Source: Bacillota bacterium (lineage in GTDB: Bacteria; Bacillota; Clostridia; Acetivibrionales; DTU013). Taken from it: 48,137 nucleotides of DNA. Both the position numbers and the translations under genes were made by a program. Shown here piece after piece: positions 36,164 to 44,387 of the stretch. Within the stretch, counting starts at the first letter, position 1, and each line of letters opens with the position of its first letter. A model generated the notes under the pieces. That model searched no databases and was not told the origin of the DNA. It worked only from the letters and a program-made list of their open reading frames with translations. The stretch lies in assembly GCA_023412665.1 (NCBI GenBank), contig JAEZCA010000040.1, positions 1-48,137 on the forward strand, read 5' to 3'.

Positions 36164-37717
36164 TCACGAGGACAGCAAGCTGATCTGGACTCTGTAGTCA
36201 GAAGGTGTCTGTCCGGTATATTCAAAGAATTTTGAAGAGAAGTAGTTTGGGTCTTCAAACCCTGTTTCCTGCGCGATCTCATAAATTCTGTGGTTCGTAT
36301 TCAGCAGTAATTCCTTTGCCTTTTCGATACGAACCATATTTATATAATGGTTCAAGGAACATCCTTTTTTCTTTGAAAACTGCTGTCCAAGGTAAGCGGA
36401 ATTTACATAAAAGCGCTCGGCAATATCTGCGATTTTTATAGGCTCCATATAGTTACCGTCAACAAATCTGGCAACCTTGTCTACCAGCTCCATTGATTCA
36501 TTTTTTTGAATAGAAAGTGAAAAATTATTGCAAAACAGGCAGAATTCCTTCACAAGCCGGACCAATCCATATATGTCCAGCTTGTCATGCACCTTTTTAT
36601 ACCTGGCATACAGTTCAAGCACATCAGTGGTATCATCAGACCTTTCATTAAGTATCTGTACGACCGAAGCCATAATACTGTCCAGATGTATCAATGCTAT
36701 TTCTGGCACCATCTTCAGTTGTTCAAAATGTGCCGCCAGTTCGTCCAATTCTTTTATTAGCTTACCCATATCGTTTTTTCTGAATGCCGCAATGATTCTG
36801 ATTACTGCTCCATTATCCTCGTATGCCTTGCAGAACGCCTCTTCCTTGATTTCATCATAGACGATGACTGAAGCACTGTTCCTGTAAAAGAGCCTGCTTT
36901 TACACAGATCGATGGAGCAGATGGATTCGTGGAGTTCCCTGAACCCCGATACCTTTTTCCCCACAAGTACATCCACCTGTATACATTTATTCAGTGTAAG
37001 GAATTTCACCAATTCGAAAGCCAGCTGCCTCACGTCATACCCATAACTGCCCAGCAGGCTTTTTCCTGCAACGATATGGCATCTATACCTGTCATGGCGC
37101 AAAACAAACTTCATATTGTTTTCTCCGACCAATTTTTCAATATACTTGAACAGATCGATGTTTTGCCTGTCCTGTGCATATGATTCCAGTGAATCTATAT
37201 TCCAGTGCAGTTCCACTGATATATACCTCAGGCCATATGTTTCCTCGTTTCTGAGGATCACTTCGTTTCCGGCCGCTTCCTCTCCTAATATGTAGCTGTT
37301 TATGTATGACCTTACTTTCAAGCTTTTTCTCACCGCTTTTTCATCAAGCATGCTTTTAATATCCAGAAGTGTTGTATACAGCTCATCCTCATCCACAGGC
37401 TTGAGGAGATAGCTCCTGGCATTGTATTGCACGGCTTTTTGCGCATATTTGAAATCACTGAAGCCACTGAGGATGATAAACTCGATATCCTCTGAAATAT
37501 CCGCCCGCACATGCTCCAGCAGCTTAATGCCGTCCATTACCGGCATCCTTACATCAGCAATGACAAGATCCACATTTCCGGACTTCATCAGGTTTACAGC
37601 TTCAAGGCCGTTTCGGGCAGTGCCGTATACTGTGAATCCGAGTTCAGACCACCTTATCATTTTGCTGAGTCCATCTGCGATCTGCTTTTCATCATCTACA
37701 ATAATTACCTTATACAT
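36164..37717 (-). CDS. Response regulator with AraC output domain, YesN type
   Basis: This 517-residue regulator has an N-terminal receiver (1-120; acidic pair DDE at 8-10, phospho-acceptor Asp55 in VIADVRMPVMDG), a variable central region (130-400) and two C-terminal AraC HTH units (about 415-515) ending in YFSSKFFEYTGQTPSDYR. The start at ATG 37717 has AAAGGAG seven bases upstream; the longer frame adds eight residues. It overlaps the kinase gene by eight bases, so the pair is co-translated. It probably activates the LplABC genes downstream when the kinase detects a sugar. Confidence 0.93.
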   Translation of the reverse strand: MYKVIIVDDEKQIADGLSKMIRWSELGFTVYGTARNGLEAVNLMKSGNVDLVIADVRMPVMDGIKLLEHVRADISEDIEFIILSGFSDFKYAQKAVQYNARSYLLKPVDEDELYTTLLDIKSMLDEKAVRKSLKVRSYINSYILGEEAAGNEVILRNEETYGLRYISVELHWNIDSLESYAQDRQNIDLFKYIEKLVGENNMKFVLRHDRYRCHIVAGKSLLGSYGYDVRQLAFELVKFLTLNKCIQVDVLVGKKVSGFRELHESICSIDLCKSRLFYRNSASVIVYDEIKEEAFCKAYEDNGAVIRIIAAFRKNDMGKLIKELDELAAHFEQLKMVPEIALIHLDSIMASVVQILNERSDDTTDVLELYARYKKVHDKLDIYGLVRLVKEFCLFCNNFSLSIQKNESMELVDKVARFVDGNYMEPIKIADIAERFYVNSAYLGQQFSKKKGCSLNHYINMVRIEKAKELLLNTNHRIYEIAQETGFEDPNYFSSKFFEYTGQTPSDYRVQISLLSS

Positions 37718-39518
37718 GAGACGCTCCTTTAAGTTCCTCAAAGCGCAGTATCAATATAACTTCAGTATATTCACCGGGCACACTGTTGATCCTGATACTG
37801 TATTTATCGCCATAATACAAGTTTAACCTGCCAATGACATTTTTGATCCCGATACTCTTGCCTTCATTGCTTCCAATATCATATACCTGCTCGATCCGCT
37901 CCTTCGTCATGCCCTTTCCATTGTCAAACACCTTTATTTCGACCAGGCTGTCATTCATGATATGAACGGATACCCTAATACTCTTGACATCCCTTTCTTC
38001 TGCAAACCCATGCTCACATGCATTGTCTATCAGTGTCTGAAGCGTCATCTTCGGTATCCGCAGATCCATTGTACGCTCATCCACATCTATATCGATATTC
38101 AGTTCATCCTCATACCTATATTGCTGGATCTCAAGATATTCCCTTATATAGTTGAGCTCCTCCTTCAGTTCAATCATGTCTTCATTCCATGTTAGGAGCT
38201 TCCTGAATATCCTGGACATGTACTTGATGATCCTTGAAGTTTCAAACTCATTTTTCAAGAAGGACTTTATCCTGATCGTCTCAAGGACATTGAACATGAA
38301 ATGCGGATTTACCTGGCACTGCAGCGCATTCAGCTCCGCCTGGTTTTTTAGCAGCTCCAGCTGGGTCTCTCTGATTTTTGCCTTATACACATCTTCAATG
38401 AGTTCGCTGATTTTATCCGTCATGCTATTCATAGAAGTGATCATAGACCCAATCTCATCGCTTCCCTTTCTCTCTTCCGGTATGAGCACGTATTCCCCCT
38501 TCGACACCTTGCCCATGTGCTCCATCAGCAGCGCTATCCTTCTATACAAGGATGAAGAAATAAAATATATGACTACACTTACAAATACAGTGATTGAGAA
38601 AATCAGTATAAGCATATTCGTCCAGTTCTGCCTGAAAGCTTCCATCATTAATGAATTATCCATCTCAAAAAATACATTCCAGCCGTTCATGTTCGGAATG
38701 GGCGAGCTTAACAATATCTGCCCCTCTCTTACATCAGCTTCATCAAACCACTTGAAATCCGCCTCATCATGTGGACCTTTGCTTAACACATCTGTCTGCG
38801 CTATTATTCTGTTTTTGTCGTCGACCACGTAAAGGGTGCCGGGCAGGGACTCGGCTCCAAGGATCTTGTCAAGCATTCCAGGCTGGAATGTTATTTTAAT
38901 AAAATGATTAAAATTACTGGCATAATTAAGAACCCTGATGTAGGAAATCGTTCTTCTTTTTATCGCACCCATCATCAGTTCATCTGTGTGACAGTAAAAA
39001 TCCGTTTTTCTATCGTTCTGAAAAAATTGGTTGTACCAGTCGCTGCTTACAGCCGCGCCTTCGATACGCTGCAGGTATTGGGCGTTCATTAGTGTCGAGT
39101 TACCGGAAAATACAGTAAAAAGCAATATGCTGGTATTGTATGGCAATATATTGTCCCATGCACCTCTCATGTAGTTGTTATAATTCTGCCAGCATTCCGC
39201 ATCACTATTGTATACCCTGTTTATGTGATCATACATCCGCTTGTCTGCATAAATCGTATTTGACAGTTCGATAGCATTTACTGCGTTCGCCCCAATGGCT
39301 GTGCTGACCCTTTCGATTGCATGTTTATAGAGAGTTGTCTTTTCGTTGACTGTGGTTCGCATCGTATAAGAGTATGATGCATATGAAAATATTAAAGTTG
39401 GTATAAGTACACAAATCAAATAAATCAACAAAAGCTTAGCTCTTATGCTGATATCTATAAGCTTTATTCTTTTCGGGGAGTTTTTTATCAAGCGCACAGA
39501 AACACCCGCTCCACACAT
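37710..39518 (-). CDS. Sensor histidine kinase, YesM type
   Basis: About 602 residues. A membrane helix near 25-48 and another near 290-315 enclose an extracellular sensor domain. A HAMP segment, a His-kinase box with the phospho-acceptor in CQVNPHFMFNVLETIR (about 405-420) and a HATPase with LIDNACEHGF and VFDNGKGMT follow. It belongs to the YesM group that senses extracellular saccharides. The start is uncertain. ATG 39518 has no ribosome site, whereas a GGAG within the third codon could serve a GTG at codon 8. It is the first gene of the sugar-uptake cluster. Confidence 0.92.
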   Translation of the reverse strand: MCGAGVSVRLIKNSPKRIKLIDISIRAKLLLIYLICVLIPTLIFSYASYSYTMRTTVNEKTTLYKHAIERVSTAIGANAVNAIELSNTIYADKRMYDHINRVYNSDAECWQNYNNYMRGAWDNILPYNTSILLFTVFSGNSTLMNAQYLQRIEGAAVSSDWYNQFFQNDRKTDFYCHTDELMMGAIKRRTISYIRVLNYASNFNHFIKITFQPGMLDKILGAESLPGTLYVVDDKNRIIAQTDVLSKGPHDEADFKWFDEADVREGQILLSSPIPNMNGWNVFFEMDNSLMMEAFRQNWTNMLILIFSITVFVSVVIYFISSSLYRRIALLMEHMGKVSKGEYVLIPEERKGSDEIGSMITSMNSMTDKISELIEDVYKAKIRETQLELLKNQAELNALQCQVNPHFMFNVLETIRIKSFLKNEFETSRIIKYMSRIFRKLLTWNEDMIELKEELNYIREYLEIQQYRYEDELNIDIDVDERTMDLRIPKMTLQTLIDNACEHGFAEERDVKSIRVSVHIMNDSLVEIKVFDNGKGMTKERIEQVYDIGSNEGKSIGIKNVIGRLNLYYGDKYSIRINSVPGEYTEVILILRFEELKGASHV

Positions 39519-39680
39519 TTTGTTATTGGCTGTTTGTGTCGTTAAGAAAATTTTATTTCATTGATCAAGCGATTGTCAATTAACATGAAAATATATTGCA
39601 GATACTCTTATAACACTTCGGCCTGGTCGATACAAGCCACCAGGAAAATATAAAGATCGCAGCCGGTCTTAAATAAAATC

Positions 39681-39718
39681 AAGCCCCTCTGTTATCATAT
39701 ACTGTAACAGAAGGGCTT
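39681..39718 (-). terminator. Terminator of the Asn-rich protein gene
   Basis: AAGCCC-c-TCTGTTA and TAACAGA-a-GGGCTT form a 13-pair stem with one mismatch and a ten-base loop. On the minus strand GATTTTATTT follows. Confidence 0.7.
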
Positions 39719-39741
39719 GTTCGTTTTTGCTTGGCTTTGAC

Positions 39742-39924
39742 CTAGCTGTTTTTCCTGTTGTTATTGTTATTGTTATTATTTTTGCTGTTCTTGTTGTTTT
39801 TCCTGTTGTCGATGTTGTTCAGATTGCTGTTAAAGGACAGCTCTTCTGATGCATTAAGGTTGTTTTTGCAGTTATTATTGTTGCAATTGTTGTTCTCATT
39901 GTTTTTCCTTTGATTGTTGCTCAT
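39742..39924 (-). CDS. Asn-rich low-complexity small protein
   Basis: This 60-residue protein is nearly half asparagine, with Lys and Arg making most of the rest and two cysteines near the N-terminus. A less biased centre reads NASEELSFNSN. I do not recognise a named family. The gene is convincing: GGGAGGAA precedes ATG 39924 at good spacing and a terminator follows. The composition resembles gamma-type small acid-soluble spore proteins or coat proteins, which are rich in Gln/Asn, but similarity is compositional only. The AAC/AAT runs in the gene make it prone to slippage in length. Confidence 0.6.
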   Translation of the reverse strand: MSNNQRKNNENNNCNNNNCKNNLNASEELSFNSNLNNIDNRKNNKNSKNNNNNNNNRKNS

Positions 39925-40099
39925 TGGCAAATTCCTCCCAAATAAGTGTTAGTTGTTAACAATAGTATTATTGCCTGTATTCCTGCTTTGATACAGAAAT
40001 ATTACATATATAACGGCAATGCATATTTGTGATGGCAGCTTTTTTTCAGGAGGTGAAGGCATGATGGGCAAGCTGGCTAAATATAGGCACAAGAAAAAG

Positions 40100-40123
40100 A
40101 AACAGCTGCAGATCCAGCTGTTT
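40100..40123 (-). terminator. Terminator of the zinc-ribbon gene
   Basis: AAACAGCTG and CAGCTGTTT pair perfectly over nine bases around a six-base loop. On the minus strand CTTTTTCTTG follows. It starts about five bases after the zinc-ribbon stop. Confidence 0.75.
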
Positions 40124-40127
40124 CCTT

Positions 40128-40313
40128 CTATATTGCCTCTGTAGATGCTATCTTTTGATTCTGACATCTTTTACAAACCTTTATTGTCTTGCCGTCACCG
40201 GCAACCAGATCGTAAAGCACTTTGATCCTTGTGGTTTTGCATACAGGGCAGGTTCCTCTGCCGTGTGAGGGCAGCTTCCACAGCGTTTTGCCCCTGTGTG
40301 TCTTAGAAGCCAT
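40128..40313 (-). CDS. Small zinc-ribbon protein
   Basis: This 61-residue basic protein begins ASKTHRGKTLWKLPSHGRGT and contains two metal-binding pairs, CPVC and CKRC, about 25 residues apart. That is a treble-clef or zinc-ribbon layout like small ribosomal or RNA-binding proteins. I recognise the general type (THRGK...GRGTCPVC) from other bacteria but know no assigned function. I placed the start at ATG 40313, where AAAGGA lies about eight bases upstream; ATG 40322 is the alternative. It is a single gene with its own terminator. Confidence 0.7.
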   Translation of the reverse strand: MASKTHRGKTLWKLPSHGRGTCPVCKTTRIKVLYDLVAGDGKTIKVCKRCQNQKIASTEAI

Positions 40314-40424
40314 TGCATTCATCCTTTCATATCATAATACTGTAAATCAGCCACAAATCAACTTTAACACAGGCATAGCGGCATTTCCATATCATAAACA
40401 GTTATGTAAAGATCTTGAGCGGCT

Positions 40425-40736
40425 TTACTTTTCAAACCCATTGTCCTTTACCCGTATCTCCCGCCTGCTGTTCTTTTCCTGGCTGATAATCCTTCTGATG
40501 CTTTGCTCTGAGAGATAGAATTCATTGCATAGTTCACCAACACCGGCACCTGCAATATATTCTTCATATATCCGACAGTTACGCTCTCTCAGACTGTCCC
40601 GCGCACCGCTCTTCTCACCCCACGCTTTCTGGCTCCCATCCTTGCGGGGTATATATATGTATTCACCGTCGATATATTTTTGAATTATTTTGATTATTTC
40701 CTCTGGCAGTACATTCTGCGCCTTAACATAGTTCAT
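40425..40736 (-). CDS. CD3324 family HTH protein
   Basis: This 103-residue protein opens MNYVKAQNVLPEEIIKIIQKYIDGEYIYIPRKDG and continues with SARDSLRERN-like GARDSLRERNCRIYEEY. A helix-turn-helix, LCNEFYLSEQSIRRII, lies near residues 68-85. This is the CD3324/Mor-like family common in Clostridia, probably a DNA-binding regulator of unknown targets. TAGGAG precedes the start. It stands alone between the zinc-ribbon gene and a terminator-like hairpin. Confidence 0.8.
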   Translation of the reverse strand: MNYVKAQNVLPEEIIKIIQKYIDGEYIYIPRKDGSQKAWGEKSGARDSLRERNCRIYEEYIAGAGVGELCNEFYLSEQSIRRIISQEKNSRREIRVKDNGFEK

Positions 40737-40794
40737 ATCTTTGCTCCTAACATATTATTATGGTTTGAAGCAAAGACCACGTTGGAAATTCCAA

Positions 40795-40830
40795 TAAAAA
40801 AACTGCAGTTGAGGCAGTGCCTGCTGCAGT
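40795..40830 (-). terminator. Terminator-like hairpin facing left, without an intact gene before it
   Basis: ACTGCAG and CTGCAGT (40802-40808, 40824-40830) enclose an inner AGGC-AGT-GCCT hairpin. The minus strand continues as TTTTTTATT. No intact leftward gene precedes it, so it may be the leftover end of the remnant at 41086-41219. Confidence 0.5.
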
Positions 40831-40836
40831 CTTGTT

Positions 40837-41346
40837 TTATAAACAATCCTTATGCCTGTTACTTGTAATAGCTATGCTGCAAAAATAACCCTAAACGCAT
40901 TTCAAGATAGACATTTGACTAATAACCACCTGTATATCGCTGGCTAATAGGATAGCAAACTATAATATACCGCTCATAATACTTCATTAGCATCGGTAAT
41001 TATGCCTAACTCTAACCAAATCAGATGCAAAACTAATACATGGATAACAGATATACTGCTATCATATACGCAACGTTGGTACGGGTCATTCAATTCCAGC
41101 ATCAGCTACTTCAAATTTCCAGGCTCCGAGCAAAGCATCGCCGACAATAGTTTTGTGGTCTTTGCGCGGAGCATATTTTTCGATTATATGCCTGAAGCGA
41201 GTTCATAAGCAAAATCCTTCCAATTACTTTGTTAAATATCAATAGTATAATAAAACAGCAAACATGATAAAGCAATAATAAAATATTATTATATTAGTTT
41301 TTTACTAATAGCCTGTTAGTATATCTGTTGCCTGTATCTCATACAT
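40837..41346. other. AT-rich stretch with no intact gene
   Basis: Apart from the leftward coding remnant described separately, I find no ribosome site with a sensible frame on either strand. Confidence 0.5.
41086..41219 (-). pseudogene. Probable gene remnant (3' end of an unknown gene)
   Basis: On the minus strand two frames join into protein-like sequence: KDFAYELASGI, then in the next frame IEKYAPRKDHKTIVGD and ALLGAWKFEVADAGIE before a stop. The switch falls at ATATAATCG. There is no start or ribosome site. I do not recognise the family. The base composition is richer in GC than the flanks, as expected of a decayed coding piece. Confidence 0.35.
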
Positions 41347-42492
41347 TCACTCAAATATTGAAGCAGCACGCTCCATATTTGAGATAACATCCACGCCGAA
41401 GGGACACCTCTCCGTACATGATGCGCATTTCAGGCATTCAGAAGCTTTGACCGCAAGCTGCTCATATTTTTGCCTTATCAGGTCTGTTGTGCCGTCGCCT
41501 GCGCTGTCTGCCAGCCTTGTTGCCGCTCCTATATCTATGCCTGCAGGGCACGGCAGACAATGATTGCAGTACATGCAGCTGCCCCTGATATCCCATTTGG
41601 TGCTGCTGATGGTCTTGCTGAAATCCCTTTCTTCATCAGAGGTATTAAGGTATGCCAGCGCCTCCCTCATCTGCCCCACTGTTTTACAGCCGGGAACTAC
41701 AGTACATACACCCGGCTGAGATAGTGAATAATGCAGGCACTGGGCAGGAGTCAGCACTATCGAGCTTGGATTTTCCTTGTAGAACAGCCAGCCTGCGGCA
41801 TAGGTCTTCATCGCAACTAACGCTGTACCCTGCTTTTCACATGCCAGATACAGCTCTCTGCGGCTATGCTCAGGTCTGAGTCCATTATCCTCAAGCTGCT
41901 TATACGGCTTTGCTTCCCACAGGTCACCAAGGTCTGTATTACCGGGAAGCATATCAAATGCAGGATTGACCGGGAACATCAGCACATCTATATGACCGCT
42001 GTTTACGGCCATCTGTGAAACAGATGCGTCGTGGCTGCTCATGCCAATGTAACGCGCCTTACCCTGCTGTTTAAACCTAAGCGCAAGCTCCAGCAGCCCA
42101 TTTTCGCCAAATACCGATTTGAAGTCAGCTTCCCCATCTACAAAATGAAGCATCAAAACGTCTATATAGTCAGTTTTCAGCCTGGTGAGCAAATCCTCCA
42201 CATACTCTGTACAAACCGATTTCTCCCTGGTCTTAAGATATTGGCCATCCTTTTCCACAGAACCGATATGTCCCGCAATCATAACCCTCTCTCTTCTCCC
42301 CCGGATCGCTGTGCCTATGTTGTCTCTGATCCCCTGAGAAGGCATGAACAGGTCCAAATAATTGACCTCATTCCCTATTGCCTCGTCAATCACCGACAAG
42401 ACTGTCTCCTTCGGCTCATGCCACAAATGTTCGGTGCCAAGACCTATAACACCTACATCCAACCCGGTCCTGCCAAGCTTTCTGTATTCCAT
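41347..42492 (-). CDS. Aldo/keto reductase-like protein with C-terminal double 4Fe-4S domain
   Basis: This 381-residue protein combines an AKR barrel (1-300) with a ferredoxin-like tail carrying CMYCNHCLPCP and CLKCASCTERCP (two 4Fe-4S motifs). In the barrel, Asp47 and His116 of the AKR tetrad are kept. The catalytic Tyr (five residues after the Asp) is Ser52, and the Lys of the usual ATK motif is His75. So ordinary NADPH-dependent carbonyl reduction is doubtful, and a ferredoxin-linked or different reaction is possible. The type is widespread in Clostridia as a generic 'aldo/keto reductase'. It has its own promoter with a dyad, 100 bases after the transcarbamylase-like gene. AAGGGGTG precedes the ATG. 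Confidence 0.85.
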   Translation of the reverse strand: MEYRKLGRTGLDVGVIGLGTEHLWHEPKETVLSVIDEAIGNEVNYLDLFMPSQGIRDNIGTAIRGRRERVMIAGHIGSVEKDGQYLKTREKSVCTEYVEDLLTRLKTDYIDVLMLHFVDGEADFKSVFGENGLLELALRFKQQGKARYIGMSSHDASVSQMAVNSGHIDVLMFPVNPAFDMLPGNTDLGDLWEAKPYKQLEDNGLRPEHSRRELYLACEKQGTALVAMKTYAAGWLFYKENPSSIVLTPAQCLHYSLSQPGVCTVVPGCKTVGQMREALAYLNTSDEERDFSKTISSTKWDIRGSCMYCNHCLPCPAGIDIGAATRLADSAGDGTTDLIRQKYEQLAVKASECLKCASCTERCPFGVDVISNMERAASIFE

Positions 42493-42522
42493 GCTATGAC
42501 ACCCCTTGTAAATTATTTATAT

Positions 42523-42563
42523 AGAACAAATCAATTTTATTCCAAACATTTGTTCTGTGTCAA
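42523..42563 (-). promoter_or_regulatory. Promoter with operator-like dyad before the AKR-like gene
   Basis: On the minus strand, TTGACA (42558-42563) and TAAAAT (42534-42539) are separated by 18 bases. The perfect inverted repeat AGAACAAA (42523-42530) and TTTGTTCT (42549-42556) brackets the -10 box with an 18-base centre. This is a classical repressor-operator layout. Confidence 0.6.
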
Positions 42564-42592
42564 GAGGGTTCTCCTGATTATCAAACATACCG

Positions 42593-43492
42593 TTACGCCA
42601 ATACTGCCTCCATTATAGCATTTTGGCAATGCAGCAGGTATTCCTTTGCTCTGTAGTTCAAGCACAGTTCAGACTTCATAGCATCGTCAGAAACCTCTTG
42701 TCCTCTGGTAACGGGAGGACATGGCAGGAACATGGAATCCTTATTGAGTTTTGACAATAGCTTGCCGGTTATTTGGTAAGGGAGGAATTGCCCCGCGATC
42801 TTCTTTGCCGCTTCCACATCCTCCGATTTGGGCCAGCAATCGGTATAGACCAGGTCCGCCTTCTCTATCAGCGGTTCAAGCTCTGTACAAGTCTCTATAG
42901 CTCCCATGCCATTGGCGCAAATTCTTTTGATCGATCCGGGATCAGCCAGGTAATCGGCCGGGGCGACCTGTGTCACACTTATGGGGAATCTTGCGGCAGC
43001 CTCGAACCAACTCATGCAAATATTGGTGACCTCCCCTACAAATACGACCTTCAGTTCGTCAAGGGACCCTCTGTACTTTCTTATAAACTGCAGATCGCCC
43101 ATTATTTCACAAGGGTGGCTGTAGTTGGTCCTGGCATTTATAACAGGTATCGAAATATTCTCCGCAATATAGACCAGATCCTCATGGCTTTTTGCCCTAA
43201 CTATAAGCAGGTCGTACCAATTTTCAAGATAGTGGCCTATATCCTCCAATGGTTCGTTAACTCCCAGCTCACCCGGTATATAGGAAACCGCAGCACCCAT
43301 TGCACCTGCTCCGATCTCAAATGCCAGCCTGTTGCGGAAACCATTGCCATAAAACCACAATCCCACCTGTTTGTTCAGCAGGCTTTTGGGCATCTGATGC
43401 TTTTTCCATGCGTCAGCCAGATAGTCCGCCCTGTCCAGTAAATCATTCAATTCCTCATGCGTATAGTCCAAAAGTGATATAAAATGATTCAA
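42593..43492 (-). CDS. Aspartate/ornithine transcarbamylase-family protein with altered active site
   Basis: This 299-residue protein aligns end to end with ornithine carbamoyltransferase: LLDYTHEELNDLL at the start, FEIGAGAMGA, the HPCE block at 126-129 and a YTD stretch near 216-218. The carbamoyl-phosphate motif STRTR is replaced by GFRNR (51-55), so Ser, Thr and the second Thr are lost and both Arg are kept. The HCLP motif is PCPP (257-260), and the ornithine loop SMG is absent. It may bind another phosphate substrate or be non-catalytic. Do not assume it is ArgF. The start is TTG 43492 behind a GGGGGAGG ribosome site. It lies 83 bases after the regulator gene. Confidence 0.85.
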   Translation of the reverse strand: MNHFISLLDYTHEELNDLLDRADYLADAWKKHQMPKSLLNKQVGLWFYGNGFRNRLAFEIGAGAMGAAVSYIPGELGVNEPLEDIGHYLENWYDLLIVRAKSHEDLVYIAENISIPVINARTNYSHPCEIMGDLQFIRKYRGSLDELKVVFVGEVTNICMSWFEAAARFPISVTQVAPADYLADPGSIKRICANGMGAIETCTELEPLIEKADLVYTDCWPKSEDVEAAKKIAGQFLPYQITGKLLSKLNKDSMFLPCPPVTRGQEVSDDAMKSELCLNYRAKEYLLHCQNAIMEAVLA

Positions 43493-43575
43493 TATACCTC
43501 CCCCTCCTCAACCATCGTGAACATACGATTGCCAGCTCAACCACCATTTAGGATAGCCATTTCATATGGTCATTT

Positions 43576-44346
43576 TCATAACAGCCAATATTCCTTGCAG
43601 TCATTCGTCCGTTCCATGAAACCATACTCAATTAGGTAACGCCGGACAGTAGCAAAATCCTCATATATTTCTTTGATGATACTGTTGAGCTCCTTTTCAG
43701 AATACTTCCTGTTTTTCTCAAACTGCTCGGCAATTTTCTTTAGTATAACTATCTTCTTTTTTTCCTTGGGTGATAAAGTCTTTAGTTTCAGAGGCTTTAA
43801 TGAAGAAAACATAGCCGATAGTATTTTCTCCTCCTCTGCTTTTGTAATGAAATATCTGTCATCAACCATTTTGGCCCCCCTGTGAACATCAATGATTTCA
43901 TCGTTCTCATTTGATACGGTTTTTACCTCTTCCGCTCCCTGCAGCGCTAGTTCATAAATTGAAAGAAACAGCTTGGCCTGCTTTGCCTTTTCTCTGAAGA
44001 CAAACCGCTGGTGGCGAATTGTCGAAGGAGCAACACCGGACGCTTTGGCAATTTCATTATCAGTCATGCCGCGATACATCATCTTCAGGAGATCTTTCTG
44101 GTTCTCGGTGATACCCGTATACTTTTTATCATTTGAAGCCAGTATATCCAGCATGTCAGGGTGCTCTTTCCTGTTATGTATCCTTATCATCCTGCCTGCG
44201 CTGAAATATCTGCCGTCAGCTTCGAATATTTCTCCATTGTCATATTCCTTGCCGCATATATTGCAGATATAGCTGTCAGTCCGGCTGTTATATGAATAGC
44301 CGCTAATAATTTCGCCCACTGACATTTCTAGAATTTTATTTATCAT
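43576..44346 (-). CDS. HTH regulator with C-terminal DUF2087 domain
   Basis: This 256-residue regulator has three parts. An N-terminal CxxC segment (CNICGKEY, about 28-35) may bind a metal. A LuxR-like HTH, TDNEIAKASGVAPSTIRHQR, lies near 95-115. The DUF2087 domain (about 190-256) follows, with KKKIVILKKIAEQFEKNRKYSEKE and ATVRRYLIEYGFMERT. The dyad over its own promoter suggests autoregulation, and it probably also controls the transcarbamylase-like gene downstream. The ribosome site is GGGTGG before ATG 44346. Confidence 0.82.
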   Translation of the reverse strand: MINKILEMSVGEIISGYSYNSRTDSYICNICGKEYDNGEIFEADGRYFSAGRMIRIHNRKEHPDMLDILASNDKKYTGITENQKDLLKMMYRGMTDNEIAKASGVAPSTIRHQRFVFREKAKQAKLFLSIYELALQGAEEVKTVSNENDEIIDVHRGAKMVDDRYFITKAEEEKILSAMFSSLKPLKLKTLSPKEKKKIVILKKIAEQFEKNRKYSEKELNSIIKEIYEDFATVRRYLIEYGFMERTNDCKEYWLL

Positions 44347-44387
44347 TTTTAACCACCCAATACCGTGTTTTTTGTTTTTATAAACAT

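Noticed and set aside
39724..39910. Reading the AAC/AAT-rich stretch as a simple repeat rather than a gene
   Set aside because: A well-placed ribosome site, an uninterrupted frame with a biased-but-structured centre and a terminator support a gene.
39949..40167. 72-residue leftward frame with a hydrophobic centre
   Set aside because: No ribosome site, overlaps the zinc-ribbon gene end and its terminator.
42593..43492. Calling this gene argF
   Set aside because: The carbamoyl-phosphate and ornithine motifs are replaced, and no other arginine genes are nearby.
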